Shown here piece after piece: positions 37,735 through 50,300 of a stretch of 64,000 bases of DNA. The notes under the pieces are model-generated. The model ran no database searches, was not told where the DNA came from, and was given only the letters and a program-made list of their open reading frames with translations. Numbering within the stretch: position 1 is the stretch's first letter; each line of letters opens with the position of its first letter. The translations under genes were made by a program, and so were the position numbers. The stretch lies in NCBI GenBank assembly GCA_964019135.1, contig CAXHSH010000322.1, forward strand, positions 62,001 through 126,000, given 5' to 3'. This DNA is from Arenicola marina (taxonomy: Eukaryota; Annelida; Polychaeta; Arenicolidae).

Positions 37735-40700
37735 AGTATATCGCTATAACCGAGTGTTATGTGGAATATATCCTTAACACAGAGTGTTTTGAGTAGTATA
37801 TCGTTAGAACCGGGTGTTTTGGTTAATAAAATGATCGAACCATGTGTGTTTGTGTTGTGTATCTCTAAAGCCGAGTGATTTGTAGAGTATGCCGATATAA
37901 CTAAGTGTTTGATGGAGAATATCCCTAAAAGCGAGTGTTTTGATTAGCATATCGCTCGTACCACTTGTTTTGGGAAGTAGGACACTGGAATCTGGCTTGT
38001 TTCCCCAGTATGTCGCTAAAACCGAGTGTGTTTTACAGTATATCGCTATAACCGAGTGTTATGTGTAATATATCCTTAACACAGAGTGTTTTGAGTAGTA
38101 TATCGTTAGAACCGAGTGTTTTCGTTAATAAAATGATCGAATCATGTGTGTTTGTGTTGTGTATCTCTAAAGCCGAGTGATTTGTAGAGTATGCCGCTAT
38201 AACTAAGTGTTTGATGGAGTAAATCCCTAAAAGAGTGTGTTTTGAGTAGTATATCTCTCGTACCGAGTGTTTTGAGCAGTATATCGCTCGTACCGAGTGT
38301 TTTGGGAAGTAGAATACTGGAATCTGGTGTGTTTCCCTAGTATGTCGCTAAAGCCGAGTGTTTGTACAGTATATCGCTATAACCGAGTGCTTCGTGTAGA
38401 ATATCCTTATGAAAGCGAATGTTTTAAGCAGTATATCGCTCGTACCGATTGTTTTGAGCAGTATGTCGCTCGTACCGCTTGTTTTGGGAAGTAGGACACT
38501 GGAATCTGGTGTGTTTCCCCAGTATGTCGCTAAAACCGAGTGTGTTTTACAGTATATCGCTATAACCGAGTGTTATTTGTAATATATCCTTAACACAGAG
38601 TGTTTTGAGTAGTATATCGTTAGAACCGAGTGTTTTGGTTAATAAAATGATCGAACCATATGTGTTTGTGTTGTGTATCTCTAAAGCCGAGTGATTTGTA
38701 GAGTATGCCGATATAACTAAGTGTTTGATGGAGTATATCCCTAAAAGAGAGTGTTTTGAGTATCATATCGCTCGTACCGCTTGTTTTGGGAAGTAGAACA
38801 CTGGAATCTGGTGTGTTTCCCCAGTATGTCGCTAAAACCGAGTGTGTTTTACAGTATATCGCTTTAACCGAGTGTTATGTGTAATATATCCTTAACACAG
38901 AGTGTTTTGCGTAGTATATCGTTAGAACCGACTGTTTTGGTTAATAAAATGATCGAACCCTATGTGTTTGTGTTGTGTATCTCTAAAGCCGAGTGATTTG
39001 TAGAGTATGCCGATATAACTAAGTGTTTGATGGAGTATATCCCTAAAAGAGAGTGTTTTGAGTAGCATATCGCTCGTACCGCTTGTTTTGGGAAGTAGAA
39101 CACTGGAATCTGGTGTGTTTCCCCAGTATGTCGCTAAAACCGAGTGTGTTTTACAGTATATCGCTATAACCGAGTGTTATGTGTAATATATCCTTAACAC
39201 AGAGTGTTTTGAGTAGTATATCGTTAGAATCGAGTGTTTTCGTTAATAAAATGATCGAATCATGTGTGTTTGTGTTGTGTATCTCTAAAGCCGAGTGATT
39301 TGTAGAGTATGCCGCTATAACTAAGTGTTTGATGGAGTAAATCCCTAAAAGAGAGTGTTTTGAGTAGTATATCGCTCGTACCGAGTGTTTTGAGCAGCAT
39401 ATCGCTCGTACCGAGTGTTTTGGGAGGTAGAATACTGGAATCTGGTGTGTTTCCCTAGTATGTCGCTAAAGCCGAGTGTTTATACAGTATGTCCCTATAA
39501 CCGAGTCCTTCGTGTAGTACATTCTTATAAAAGCGAATGTTTTAAGCATTATATCGCTCGTACCGATTGTTTTGAGCAGTAATGTCGCTCGTACCGCTTG
39601 TTTTGGGAAGTAGGACACTGGAATCTCGTGTGTTTCCCCAGTATGTCGCTAAAACCGAGTGTGTTTTACAGTATATCGCTATAACCGAGTGTTATGTGTA
39701 ATATATCCTTAACACAGAGTGTTTTGAGTAGTATATCGTTAGAACCGAGTGTTTTGGTTAATAAAATGATCGAACCATGTGTGCTTGTGTTGTGTATCTC
39801 TAAAGCCGAGTGATTTGTAGAGTATGCCGATATAACTAAGTGTTTGATGGAGTATATCCCTAAAAGCGAGTGTTTTGAGTAGCATATCGCTCGTACCACT
39901 TGTTTTGGGAAGTAGGACACTGGAATCTGGCTTGTTTCCCCAGTATGTCGCTAAAACCGAGTGTGTTTTACAGTATATCGCTATAACCGAGTGTTATGTG
40001 TAATATATCCTTAACACAGAGTGTTTTGAGTAGTATATCGTTAGAACCGAGTGTTTTCGTTAATAAAATGATCGAATCATGTGTGTTTGTGTTGTGTATC
40101 TCTAAAGCCGAGTGATTTGTAGAGTATGCCGCTATAACTAAGTGTTTGATGGAGTAAATCTCTAAAAGAGAGTGTTTTGAGTAGTATATCGCTCGTACCG
40201 AGTGTTTTGAGCAGTATATCGCTCGTACCGAGTGTTTTGGGAGGTAGAATACTGGAATCTGGTGTGTTTCCCTAGTATGTCGCTAAAGCCGAGTGTTTAT
40301 ACAGTATGTCCCTATAACCGAGTGCTTCGTGTAGTACATTCTTATAAAAACGAATGTTTTAAGCATTATATCGCTCGTACCGATTGTTTTGAGCAGTAAT
40401 GTCGCTCGTACCGCTTGTTTTGGGAAGTAGGACACTGGAATCTTGTGTGTTTCCCCAGTATGTCGCTAAAACCGGGTGTGTTTTACAGTATATCGCTATA
40501 ACCGAGTGTTATGTGTAATATATCCTTAACACAGAGTGTTTTGAGTAGTATATCGTTAGAACCGAGTGTTTTGGTTAATAAAATGATCGAACCATGTGTG
40601 TTTGTGTTGTGTATCTCTAAAGCCGAGTGATTTGTAGAGTATGCCGATATAACTAAGTGTTTGATGGAGTATATCCCTAAAAGCGAGTGTTTTGAGTAGC

Positions 40701-40758
40701 ATATCGCTCGTACCACTTGTTTTGGGAAGTAGGACACTGGAATCGGGCTTGTTTCCCC
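37735..40758. repeat. S/L alternating HOR region b, with one S-S pair
   Basis: D anchors are at 37825, 38127, 38641, 38943, 39245, 39760, 40062 and 40577. The intervals are 302, 514, 302, 302, 515, 302 and 515. Two S units are adjacent at 38943-39546. The gagcagcatatcg and gtccttcg markers near 39392 and 39507 reappear at 53662 and 53776 (shift 14270), linking this segment to the right flank of the 6590-bp duplication. Confidence 0.88.
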
Positions 40759-43700
40759 AGTATGTCGCTAAAACCGAGTGTGTTTTACAGTATATCGCTA
40801 TAACCGAGTGTTATGTGTAATATATCCTTAACACAGTGTTTTGAGTAGTATATCGTTAGAACCGAGTGTTTTCGTTAATAAAATGATCGAATCATGTGTG
40901 TTTGTGTTGTGTATCTCTAAAGCCGAGTGATTTGTAGAGTATGCCGCTATAACTAAGTGTTTGATGGAGTAAATCCCTAAAAGAGAGTGTTTTGAGTAGT
41001 ATATCGCTCGTACCGAGTGTTTTGAGCAGTATATCGCTCGTACCGAGTGTTTTGGGAAGTAGAATACTGGAATCTGGTGTGTTTCCCTAGTATGTCGCTA
41101 AAGCCGAGTGTTTGTACAGTATATCCCTATAACCGAGTGCTTCGTGTAGTATATCCTTATGAAAGCGAATGTTTTAAGCAGTATATCGCTCGTACCGATT
41201 GTTTTGAGCAGTATGTCGCTCGTACCGCTTGTTTTGGGAAGTAGGACACTGGAATCTGGTGTGTTTCCCCAGTATGTCGCTAAAACCGAGTGTGTTTTAC
41301 AGTATATCGCTATAACCGAGTGTTATTTGTAATATATCCTTAACACAGTGTTTTGAGTAGTATATCGTTAGAACCGAGTGTTTTGGTTAATAAAATGATC
41401 GAACCATATGTGTTTGTGTTGTGTATCTCTAAAGCCGAGTGATTTGTAGAGTATGCCGATATAACTAAGTGTTTGATGGAGTATATCCCTAAAAGAGAGT
41501 GTTTTGAGTAGCATATCGCTCGTACCGCTTGTTTTGGGAAATAGAACACTGGAATCTGGTGTGTTTCCCCAGTATGTCGCTAAAACCGAGTGTGTTTTAC
41601 AGTATATCGGTATAACCGAGTGTTATGTGTAATATATCCTTAACACATAGTGTTTTGAGTAGTATATCGTTAGAATCGAGTGTTTTCGTTAATAAAATGA
41701 TCGAATCATGTGTGTTTGTGTTGTGTATCTCTAAAGCCGAGTGATTTGTAGAGTATGCCGCTATAACTAGGTGTTTGATGGAGTAAATCCCTAAAAGAAA
41801 GTGTTTTGGGTAGTATATCGCTCGTACCGAGTGTTTTGAGCAGTATATCGCTCGTACCGAGTGTTTTGGGAGGCATAATACTGGAATCTGGTGTGTTTCC
41901 CTAGTATGTCGCTAAAGCCGAGTGTTTATACAGTATGTCCCTATAACCGAGTGCTTCGTGTAGTACATTCTTATAAAAGCGAGTGTTTTAAGCATTATAT
42001 CGCTCGTACCGATTGTTTTGAGCAGTAATGTCGCTCGTACCGCTTGTTTTGGGAAGTAGGACACTGGAATCTCGTGTGTTTTCCTAGTATGTCGCTAAAA
42101 CCGAGTGTGTTTTACAGTATATCGCTATAACCGAGGGCTATATGTAGTATTTCCTTAAAACATAGTGTTTTGAGTAGTATATCGTTAGAACCGAGTGTTT
42201 TCGTTAATAAAATGATCGAATCATGTGTGTTTGTGTTGTGTATCTCTAAAGCCGAGTGATTTGTAGAGTATGCCGCTATAACTAAGTGTTTGATGGAGTA
42301 AATCCCTAAAAGAGAGTGTTTTGAGTAGTATATCGCTCGTACCGAGTGTTTTGAGCAGTATATCGCTCGTACCGAGTGTTTTGGGAAGTAGAATACTGGA
42401 ATCTGGTGTGTTTCCCTAGTATGTCGCTAAAGCCGAGCGTTCGTACAGTATATCCCTATAACCGAGTGCTTCGTGTAGTACATTCTTATAAAAGCGAATG
42501 TTTTAAGCATTATATCGCTCGTACCGATTGTTTTGAGCAGTAATGTCGCTCGTACCGCTTGTTTTGGGAAGTAGGACACTGGAATCTCGTGTGTTTTCCT
42601 AGAATGTCGCTAAAACCGAGTGTGTTTTACAGTATATCGCTATAACCGAGGGCTATGTGTAGTATATCCTTAAAACATAGTGTTTTGAGTAGTATATCGT
42701 TAGAACCGAGTGTTTTCGTTAATAAAATGATCGAATCATGTGTGTTTGTGTTGTGTATCTCTAAAGCCGAGTGATTTGTAGAGCATGCCGCTATAACTAT
42801 GTGTTTGATGGAGTATATCCCTAAAAGAGAGTGTTTTGAGTAGTATATCGCTCGTACCGAGTGTTTTGGGAAGTAGAATACTGGAATCTGGTGTGTTTCC
42901 CTAGTATGTCGCTAAAGCCGAGTGTTTGTACAGTATATCCCTATAACCGAGTGCTTCGTGTAGTATATCCTTATGAAAGCGAATGTTTTAAGCAGTATAT
43001 CGCTCGTACCGATTGTTTTGAGCAGTATGTCGCTCGTACCGCTTGTTTTGGGAAGTAGGACACTGGAATCTGGTGTGTTTCCCCAGTATGTCGCTAAAAC
43101 CGAGTGTGTTTTACAGTATATCGCTATAACCGAGTGTTATGTGTAATATATCCTTAACACAGAGTGTTTTGAGTAGTATATCGTTAGAACCGAGTGTTTT
43201 GGTTAATAAAATGATCGAACCATGTGTGTTTGTGTTGTGTATCTCTAAAGCCGAGTGATTTGTAGAGTATGCCGATATAACTAAGTGTTTGATGGAGTAT
43301 ATCCCTAAAAGCGAGTGTTTTGAGTAGCATATCGCTCGTACCACTTGTTTTGGGAAGTAGGACACGGGAATCTGGCTTGTTTCCCCAGTATGTCGCTAAA
43401 ACCGAGTGTGTTTTACAGTATATCGCTATAACCGAGTGTTATGTGTAATATATCCTTAACACAGAGTGTTTTGAGTAGTATATCGTTAGAACCGAGTGTT
43501 TTCGTTAATAAAATGATCGAATCATGTGTGTTTGTGTTGTGTATCTCTAAAGCCGAGTGATTTGTAGAGTATGCCGCTATAACTAAGTGTTTGATGGAGT
43601 AAATCCCTAAAAGAGAGTGTTTTGAGTAGTATATCGCTCGTACCGAGTGTTTTGAGCAGTATATCGCTCGTACCGAGTGTTTTGGGAAGTAGAATACTGG

Positions 43701-46700
43701 AATCTGGTGTGTTTCCCTAGTATGTCGCTAAAGCCGAGTGTTTGTACAGTATATCCCTAAAACCGAGTGCTTCGTGTAGTATATCCTTATAAAAGCGAAT
43801 GTTTTAAGCATTATATCGCTCGTACCGATTGTTTTGAGCAGTAATGTCGCTCGTACCGCTTGTTTTGGGAAGTAGGACACTGGAATCTCGTGTGTTTCCC
43901 CAGTATGTCGCTAAAACCGAGTGTGTTTTACAGTATATCGCTATAACCGAGTGTTATGTGTAATATATCCTTAACACAGAGTGTTTTGAGTAGTATATCG
44001 TTAGAATCGAGTGTTTTCGTTAATTAAATGATCGAATCATGTGTGTTTGTGTTGTGTATCTCTAAAGCCGAGTGATTTGTAGAGTATGCCGCTATAACTA
44101 AGTGTTTGATGGAGTAAATCCCTAAAAAAGAGTGTTTTGAGTAGTATATCGCTCGTACCGGGTGTTTTGGGAGGTAGAATACTGAAATCTGGTGTGTTTC
44201 CCTAGTATGTCGCTAAAGCCGAGTGTTTATACAGTATGTCCCTATAACCGAGTGCTTCGTGTAGTACATTCTTATAAAAGCGAATGTTTTAAGCATTATA
44301 TCGCTCGTACCGATTGTTTTGAGCAGTAATGTCGCTCGTACCGCTTGTTTTCGGAAGTAGGACACTGGAATCTCATGTGTTTTCCTAGTATGTCGCTAAA
44401 ACCGAGTGTGTTTTACAGTATATCGCTATAACCGAGTGTTATTTGTAATATATCCTTAACACAGAGTGTTTTGCGTAGTATATCGTTAGAACCGAGTGTT
44501 GTGGTTAATAAAATGATCGAACCATATGTGTTTGTGTTGTGTATCTCTAAAGCCGAGTGATTTGTAGAGTATGCCGATATAACTAAGTGTTTGATGAAGT
44601 ATATCCCTAAAAGAGAGTGTTTTGAGTAGCATATCGCTCGTACCGAGTGTTTTGGGAAGTAGAACACTGGAATCTGGTGTGTTTCCCCAGTATGTCGCTA
44701 AAACCGAGTGTGTTTTACAGTATATCGCTATAACCGAGTGTTATTTGTAATATATCCTTAACACAGTGTTTTGAGTAGTATATCGTTAGAACCGAGTGTT
44801 TTGGTTAATAAAATGATCGAACCATATGTGTTTGTGTTGTGTATCTCTAAAGCCGAGTGATTTGTAGAGTATGCCGATATAACTAAGTGTTTGATGGAGT
44901 ATATCCCTAAAAGAGAGTGTTTTGAGTAGCATATCGCTCGTACCGCTTGTTTTGGGAAGTAGAACACTGGAATCTGGTGTGTTTCCCCAGTATGTCGCTA
45001 AAACCGAGTGTGTTTTACAGTATATCGGTATAACCGAGTGTTATGTGTAATATATCCTTAACACATAGTGTTTTGAGTAGTATATCGTTAGAATCGAGTG
45101 TTTTCGTTAATAAAATGATCGAATCATGTGTGTTTGTGTTGTGTATCTCTAAAGCCGAGTGATTTGTAGAGTATGCCGCTATAACTAAGTGTTTGATGGA
45201 GTAAATCCCTAAAAGAAAGTGTTTTGGGTAGTATATCGCTCGTACCGAGTGTTTTGAGCAGTATATCGCTCGTACCGAGTGTTTTGGGAGGCAGAATACT
45301 GGAATCTGGTGTGTTTCCCTAGTTGTCGCTAAAGCCGAGTGTTTATACAGTATGTCCCTATAACCGAGTGCTTCGTGTAGTACATTCTTATAAAAGCGAG
45401 TGTTTTAAGCATTATATCGCTCGTACCGATTGTTTTGAGCAGTAATGTCGCTCGTACCGCTTGTTTTGGGAAGTAGGACACTGGAATCTCGTGTGTTTTC
45501 CTAGTATGTCGCTAAAACCGAGTGTGTTTTACAGTATATCGCTATAACCGAGGGCTATATGTAGTATATCCTTAAAACATAGTGTTTTGAGTAGTATATC
45601 GTTAGAACCGAGTGTTTTCGTTAATAAAATGATCGAATCATGTGTGTTTGTGTTGTGTATCTCTAAAGCCGAGTGATTTGTAGAGTATGCCGCTATAACT
45701 AAGTGTTTGATGGAGTAAATCCCTAAAAGAGAGTGTTTTGAGTAGTATATCGCTCGTACCGAGTGTTTTGAGCAGTATATCGCTCGTACCGAGTGTTTTG
45801 GGAAGTAGAATACTGGAATCTGGTGTGTTTCCCTAGTATGTCGCTAAAGCCGAGTGTTCGTACAGTATATCCCTATAACCGAGTGCTTCGTGTAGTTCAT
45901 TCTTATGAAAGCGAATGTTTTAAGCATTATATCGCTCGTACCGATTGTTTTGAGCAGTAATGTCGCTCGTACCGCTTGTTTTGGGAAGTAGGACACTGGA
46001 ATCTCGTGTGTTTTCCTAGAATGTCGCTAAAACCGAGTGTGTTTTACAGTATATCGCTATAACCGAGGGCTATGTGTAGTATATCCTTAAAACATAGTGT
46101 TTTGAGTAGTATATCGTTAGAACCGAGTGTTTTCGTTAATAAAATGATCGAATCATGTGTGTTTGTGTTGTGTATCTCTAAAGCCGAGTGATTTGTAGAG
46201 TATGCCGCTATAACTATGTGTTTCATGGAGTATATCCCTAAAAGAGAGTGTTTTGAGTAGTATATCGCTCGTACCGAGTGTTTTGAGCAGTATATCGCTC
46301 GTACCGAGTGTTTTGGGAAGTAGAATACTGGAATCTGGTGTGTTTCCCTAGTATGTCGCTAAAGCCGAGTGTTTGTACAGTATATCCCTATAACCGAGTG
46401 CTTCGTGTAGTATATCCTTATGAAAGCGAATGTTTTAAGCAGTATATCGCTCGTACCGATTGTTTTGAGCAGTATGTCGCTCGTACCGCTTGTTTTGGGA
46501 AGTAGGACACTGGAATCTGGTGTGTTTCCCCAGTATGTCGCTAAAACCGAGTGTGTTTTACAGTATATCGCTATAACCAAGTGTTATGTGTAATATATCC
46601 TTAACACAGAGTGTTTTGAGTAGTATATCGTTAGAACCGAGTGTTTTGGTTAATAAAATGATCGAACCATGTGTGTTTGTGTTGTGTATCTCTAAAGCCG

Positions 46701-47348
46701 AGTGATTTGTAGAGTATGCCGATATAACTAAGTGTTTGATGAAGTATATCCCTAAAAGCGAGTGTTTTGAGTAGCATATCGCTCGTACCACTTGTTTTGG
46801 GAAGTAGGACACGGGAATCTGGCTTGTTTCCCCAGTATGTCGCTAAAACCGAGTGTGTTTTACAGTATATCGCTATAACCGAGTGTTATGTGTAATATAT
46901 CCTTAACACAGAGTGTTTTGAGTAGTATATCGTTAGAACCGAGTGTTTTCGTTAATAAAATGATCGAATCATGTGTGTTTGTGTTGTGTATCTCTAAAGC
47001 CGAGTGATTTGTAGAGTATGCCGCTATAACTAAGTGTTTGATGGAGTAAATCCCTAAAAGAGAGTGTTTTGAGTAGTATATCGCTCGTACCGAGTGTTTT
47101 GAGCAGTATATCGCTCGTACCGAGTGTTTTGGGAAGTAGAATACTGGAATCTGGTGTGTTTCCCTAGTATGTCGCTAAAGCCGAGTGTTTGTACAGTATA
47201 TCCCTAAAACCGAGTGCTTCGTGTAGTATATCCTTATAAAAGCGAATGTTTTAAGCATTATATCGCTCGTACCGATTGTTTTGAGCAGTAATGTCGCTCG
47301 TACCGCTTGTTTTGGGAAGTAGGACACTGGAATCTCGTGTGTTTCCCC
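40759..47348. repeat. 6590-bp superblock, copy 1
   Basis: D anchors are at 40877, 41389, 41691, 42206, 42721, 43205, 43507, 44022, 44507, 44807, 45109, 45623, 46138, 46652 and 46954. Anchors up to 44807 plus 6590, and those after the copy-specific indels plus 6561, land exactly on the copy 2 anchors. The block is itself two related halves: 41389 to 44807 is 3418 bp, and 44807 to 47979 is 3172 bp. Copy-1-only states include gggaaatag near 41537, aactaggtg near 41766, aggcataat near 41871 and a missing base at agttgtcgc near 45321. Confidence 0.93.
42842..42871. repeat. K/L loss in an La unit, present in both 6590-bp superblocks
   Basis: G passes to a single monomer that ends gggaagtag, giving a 484-bp interval. 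The same state is found at 49432-49461 (+6590), so the loss predates the superblock duplication. M here is the normal actggaatc spelling, unlike the tgaaatc lineage. Confidence 0.87.
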
Positions 47349-50300
47349 AGTATGTCGCTAAAACCGAGTGTGTTTTACAGTATATCGCTATAACCGAGTG
47401 TTATGTGTAATATATCCTTAACACAGTGTTTTGAGTAGTATATCGTTAGAACCGAGTGTTTTCGTTAATAAAATGATCGAATCATGTGTGTTTGTGTTGT
47501 GTATCTCTAAAGCCGAGTGATTTGTAGAGTATGCCGCTATAACTAAGTGTTTGATGGAGTAAATCCCTAAAAGAGAGTGTTTTGAGTAGTATATCGCTCG
47601 TACCGAGTGTTTTGAGCAGTATATCGCTCGTACCGAGTGTTTTGGGAAGTAGAATACTGGAATCTGGTGTGTTTCCCTAGTATGTCGCTAAAGCCGAGTG
47701 TTTGTACAGTATATCCCTATAACCGAGTGCTTCGTGTAGTATATCCTTATGAAAGCGAATGTTTTAAGCAGTATATCGCTCGTACCGATTGTTTTGAGCA
47801 GTATGTCGCTCGTACCGCTTGTTTTGGGAAGTAGGACACTGGAATCTGGTGTGTTTCCCCAGTATGTCGCTAAAACCGAGTGTGTTTTACAGTATATCGC
47901 TATAACCGAGTGTTATTTGTAATATATCCTTAACACAGTGTTTTGAGTAGTATATCGTTAGAACCGAGTGTTTTGGTTAATAAAATGATCGAACCATATG
48001 TGTTTGTGTTGTGTATCTCTAAAGCCGAGTGATTTGTAGAGTATGCCGATATAACTAAGTGTTTGATGGAGTATATCCCTAAAAGAGAGTGTTTTGAGTA
48101 GCATATCGCTCGTACCGCTTGTTTTGGGAAGTAGAACACTGGAATCTGGTGTGTTTCCCCAGTATGTCGCTAAAACCGAGTGTGTTTTACAGTATATCGG
48201 TATAACCGAGTGTTATGTGTAATATATCCTTAACACATAGTGTTTTGAGTAGTATATCGTTAGAATCGAGTGTTTTCGTTAATAAAATGATCGAATCATG
48301 TGTGTTTGTGTTGTGTATCTCTAAAGCCGAGTGATTTGTAGAGTATGCCGCTATAACTAAGTGTTTGATGGAGTAAATCCCTAAAAGAAAGTGTTTTGGG
48401 TAGTATATCGCTCGTACCGAGTGTTTTGAGCAGTATATCGCTCGTACCGAGTGTTTTGGGAGGCAGAATACTGGAATCTGGTGTGTTTCCCTAGTATGTC
48501 GCTAAAGCCGAGTGTTTATACAGTATGTCCCTATAACCGAGTGCTTCGTGTAGTACATTCTTATAAAAGCGAGTGTTTTAAGCATTATATCGCTCGTACC
48601 GATTGTTTTGAGCAGTAATGTCGCTCGTACCGCTTGTTTTGGGAAGTAGGACACTGGAATCTCGTGTGTTTTCCTAGTATGTCGCTAAAACCGAGTGTGT
48701 TTTACAGTATATCGCTATAACCGAGGGCTATATGTAGTATTTCCTTAAAACATAGTGTTTTGAGTAGTATATCGTTAGAACCGAGTGTTTTCGTTAATAA
48801 AATGATCGAATCATGTGTGTTTGTGTTGTGTATCTCTAAAGCCGAGTGATTTGTAGAGTATGCCGCTATAACTAAGTGTTTGATGGAGTAAATCCCTAAA
48901 AGAGAGTGTTTTGAGTAGTATATCGCTCGTACCGAGTGTTTTGAGCAGTATATCGCTCGTACCGAGTGTTTTGGGAAGTAGAATACTGGAATCTGGTGTG
49001 TTTCCCTAGTATGTCGCTAAAGCCGAGCGTTCGTACAGTATATCCCTATAACCGAGTGCTTCGTGTAGTACATTCTTATAAAAGCGAATGTTTTAAGCAT
49101 TATATCGCTCGTACCGATTGTTTTGAGCAGTAATGTCGCTCGTACCGCTTGTTTTGGGAAGTAGGACACTGGAATCTCGTGTGTTTTCCTAGAATGTCGC
49201 TAAAACCGAGTGTGTTTTACAGTATATCGCTATAACCGAGGGCTATGTGTAGTATATCCTTAAAACATAGTGTTTTGAGTAGTATATCGTTAGAACCGAG
49301 TGTTTTCGTTAATAAAATGATCGAATCATGTGTGTTTGTGTTGTGTATCTCTAAAGCCGAGTGATTTGTAGAGCATGCCGCTATAACTATGTGTTTGATG
49401 GAGTATATCCCTAAAAGAGAGTGTTTTGAGTAGTATATCGCTCGTACCGAGTGTTTTGGGAAGTAGAATACTGGAATCTGGTGTGTTTCCCTAGTATGTC
49501 GCTAAAGCCGAGTGTTTGTACAGTATATCCCTATAACCGAGTGCTTCGTGTAGTATATCCTTATGAAAGCGAATGTTTTAAGCAGTATATCGCTCGTACC
49601 GATTGTTTTGAGCAGTATGTCGCTCGTACCGCTTGTTTTGGGAAGTAGGACACTGGAATCTGGTGTGTTTCCCCAGTATGTCGCTAAAACCGAGTGTGTT
49701 TTACAGTATATCGCTATAACCGAGTGTTATGTGTAATATATCCTTAACACAGAGTGTTTTGAGTAGTATATCGTTAGAACCGAGTGTTTTGGTTAATAAA
49801 ATGATCGAACCATGTGTGTTTGTGTTGTGTATCTCTAAAGCCGAGTGATTTGTAGAGTATGCCGATATAACTAAGTGTTTGATGGAGTATATCCCTAAAA
49901 GCGAGTGTTTTGAGTAGCATATCGCTCGTACCACTTGTTTTGGGAAGTAGGACACGGGAATCTGGCTTGTTTCCCCAGTATGTCGCTAAAACCGAGTGTG
50001 TTTTACAGTATATCGCTATAACCGAGTGTTATGTGTAATATATCCTTAACACAGAGTGTTTTGAGTAGTATATCGTTAGAACCGAGTGTTTTCGTTAATA
50101 AAATGATCGAATCATGTGTGTTTGTGTTGTGTATCTCTAAAGCCGAGTGATTTGTAGAGTATGCCGCTATAACTAAGTGTTTGATGGAGTAAATCCCTAA
50201 AAGAGAGTGTTTTGAGTAGTATATCGCTCGTACCGAGTGTTTTGAGCAGTATATCGCTCGTACCGAGTGTTTTGGGAAGTAGAATAGTGGAATCTGGTGT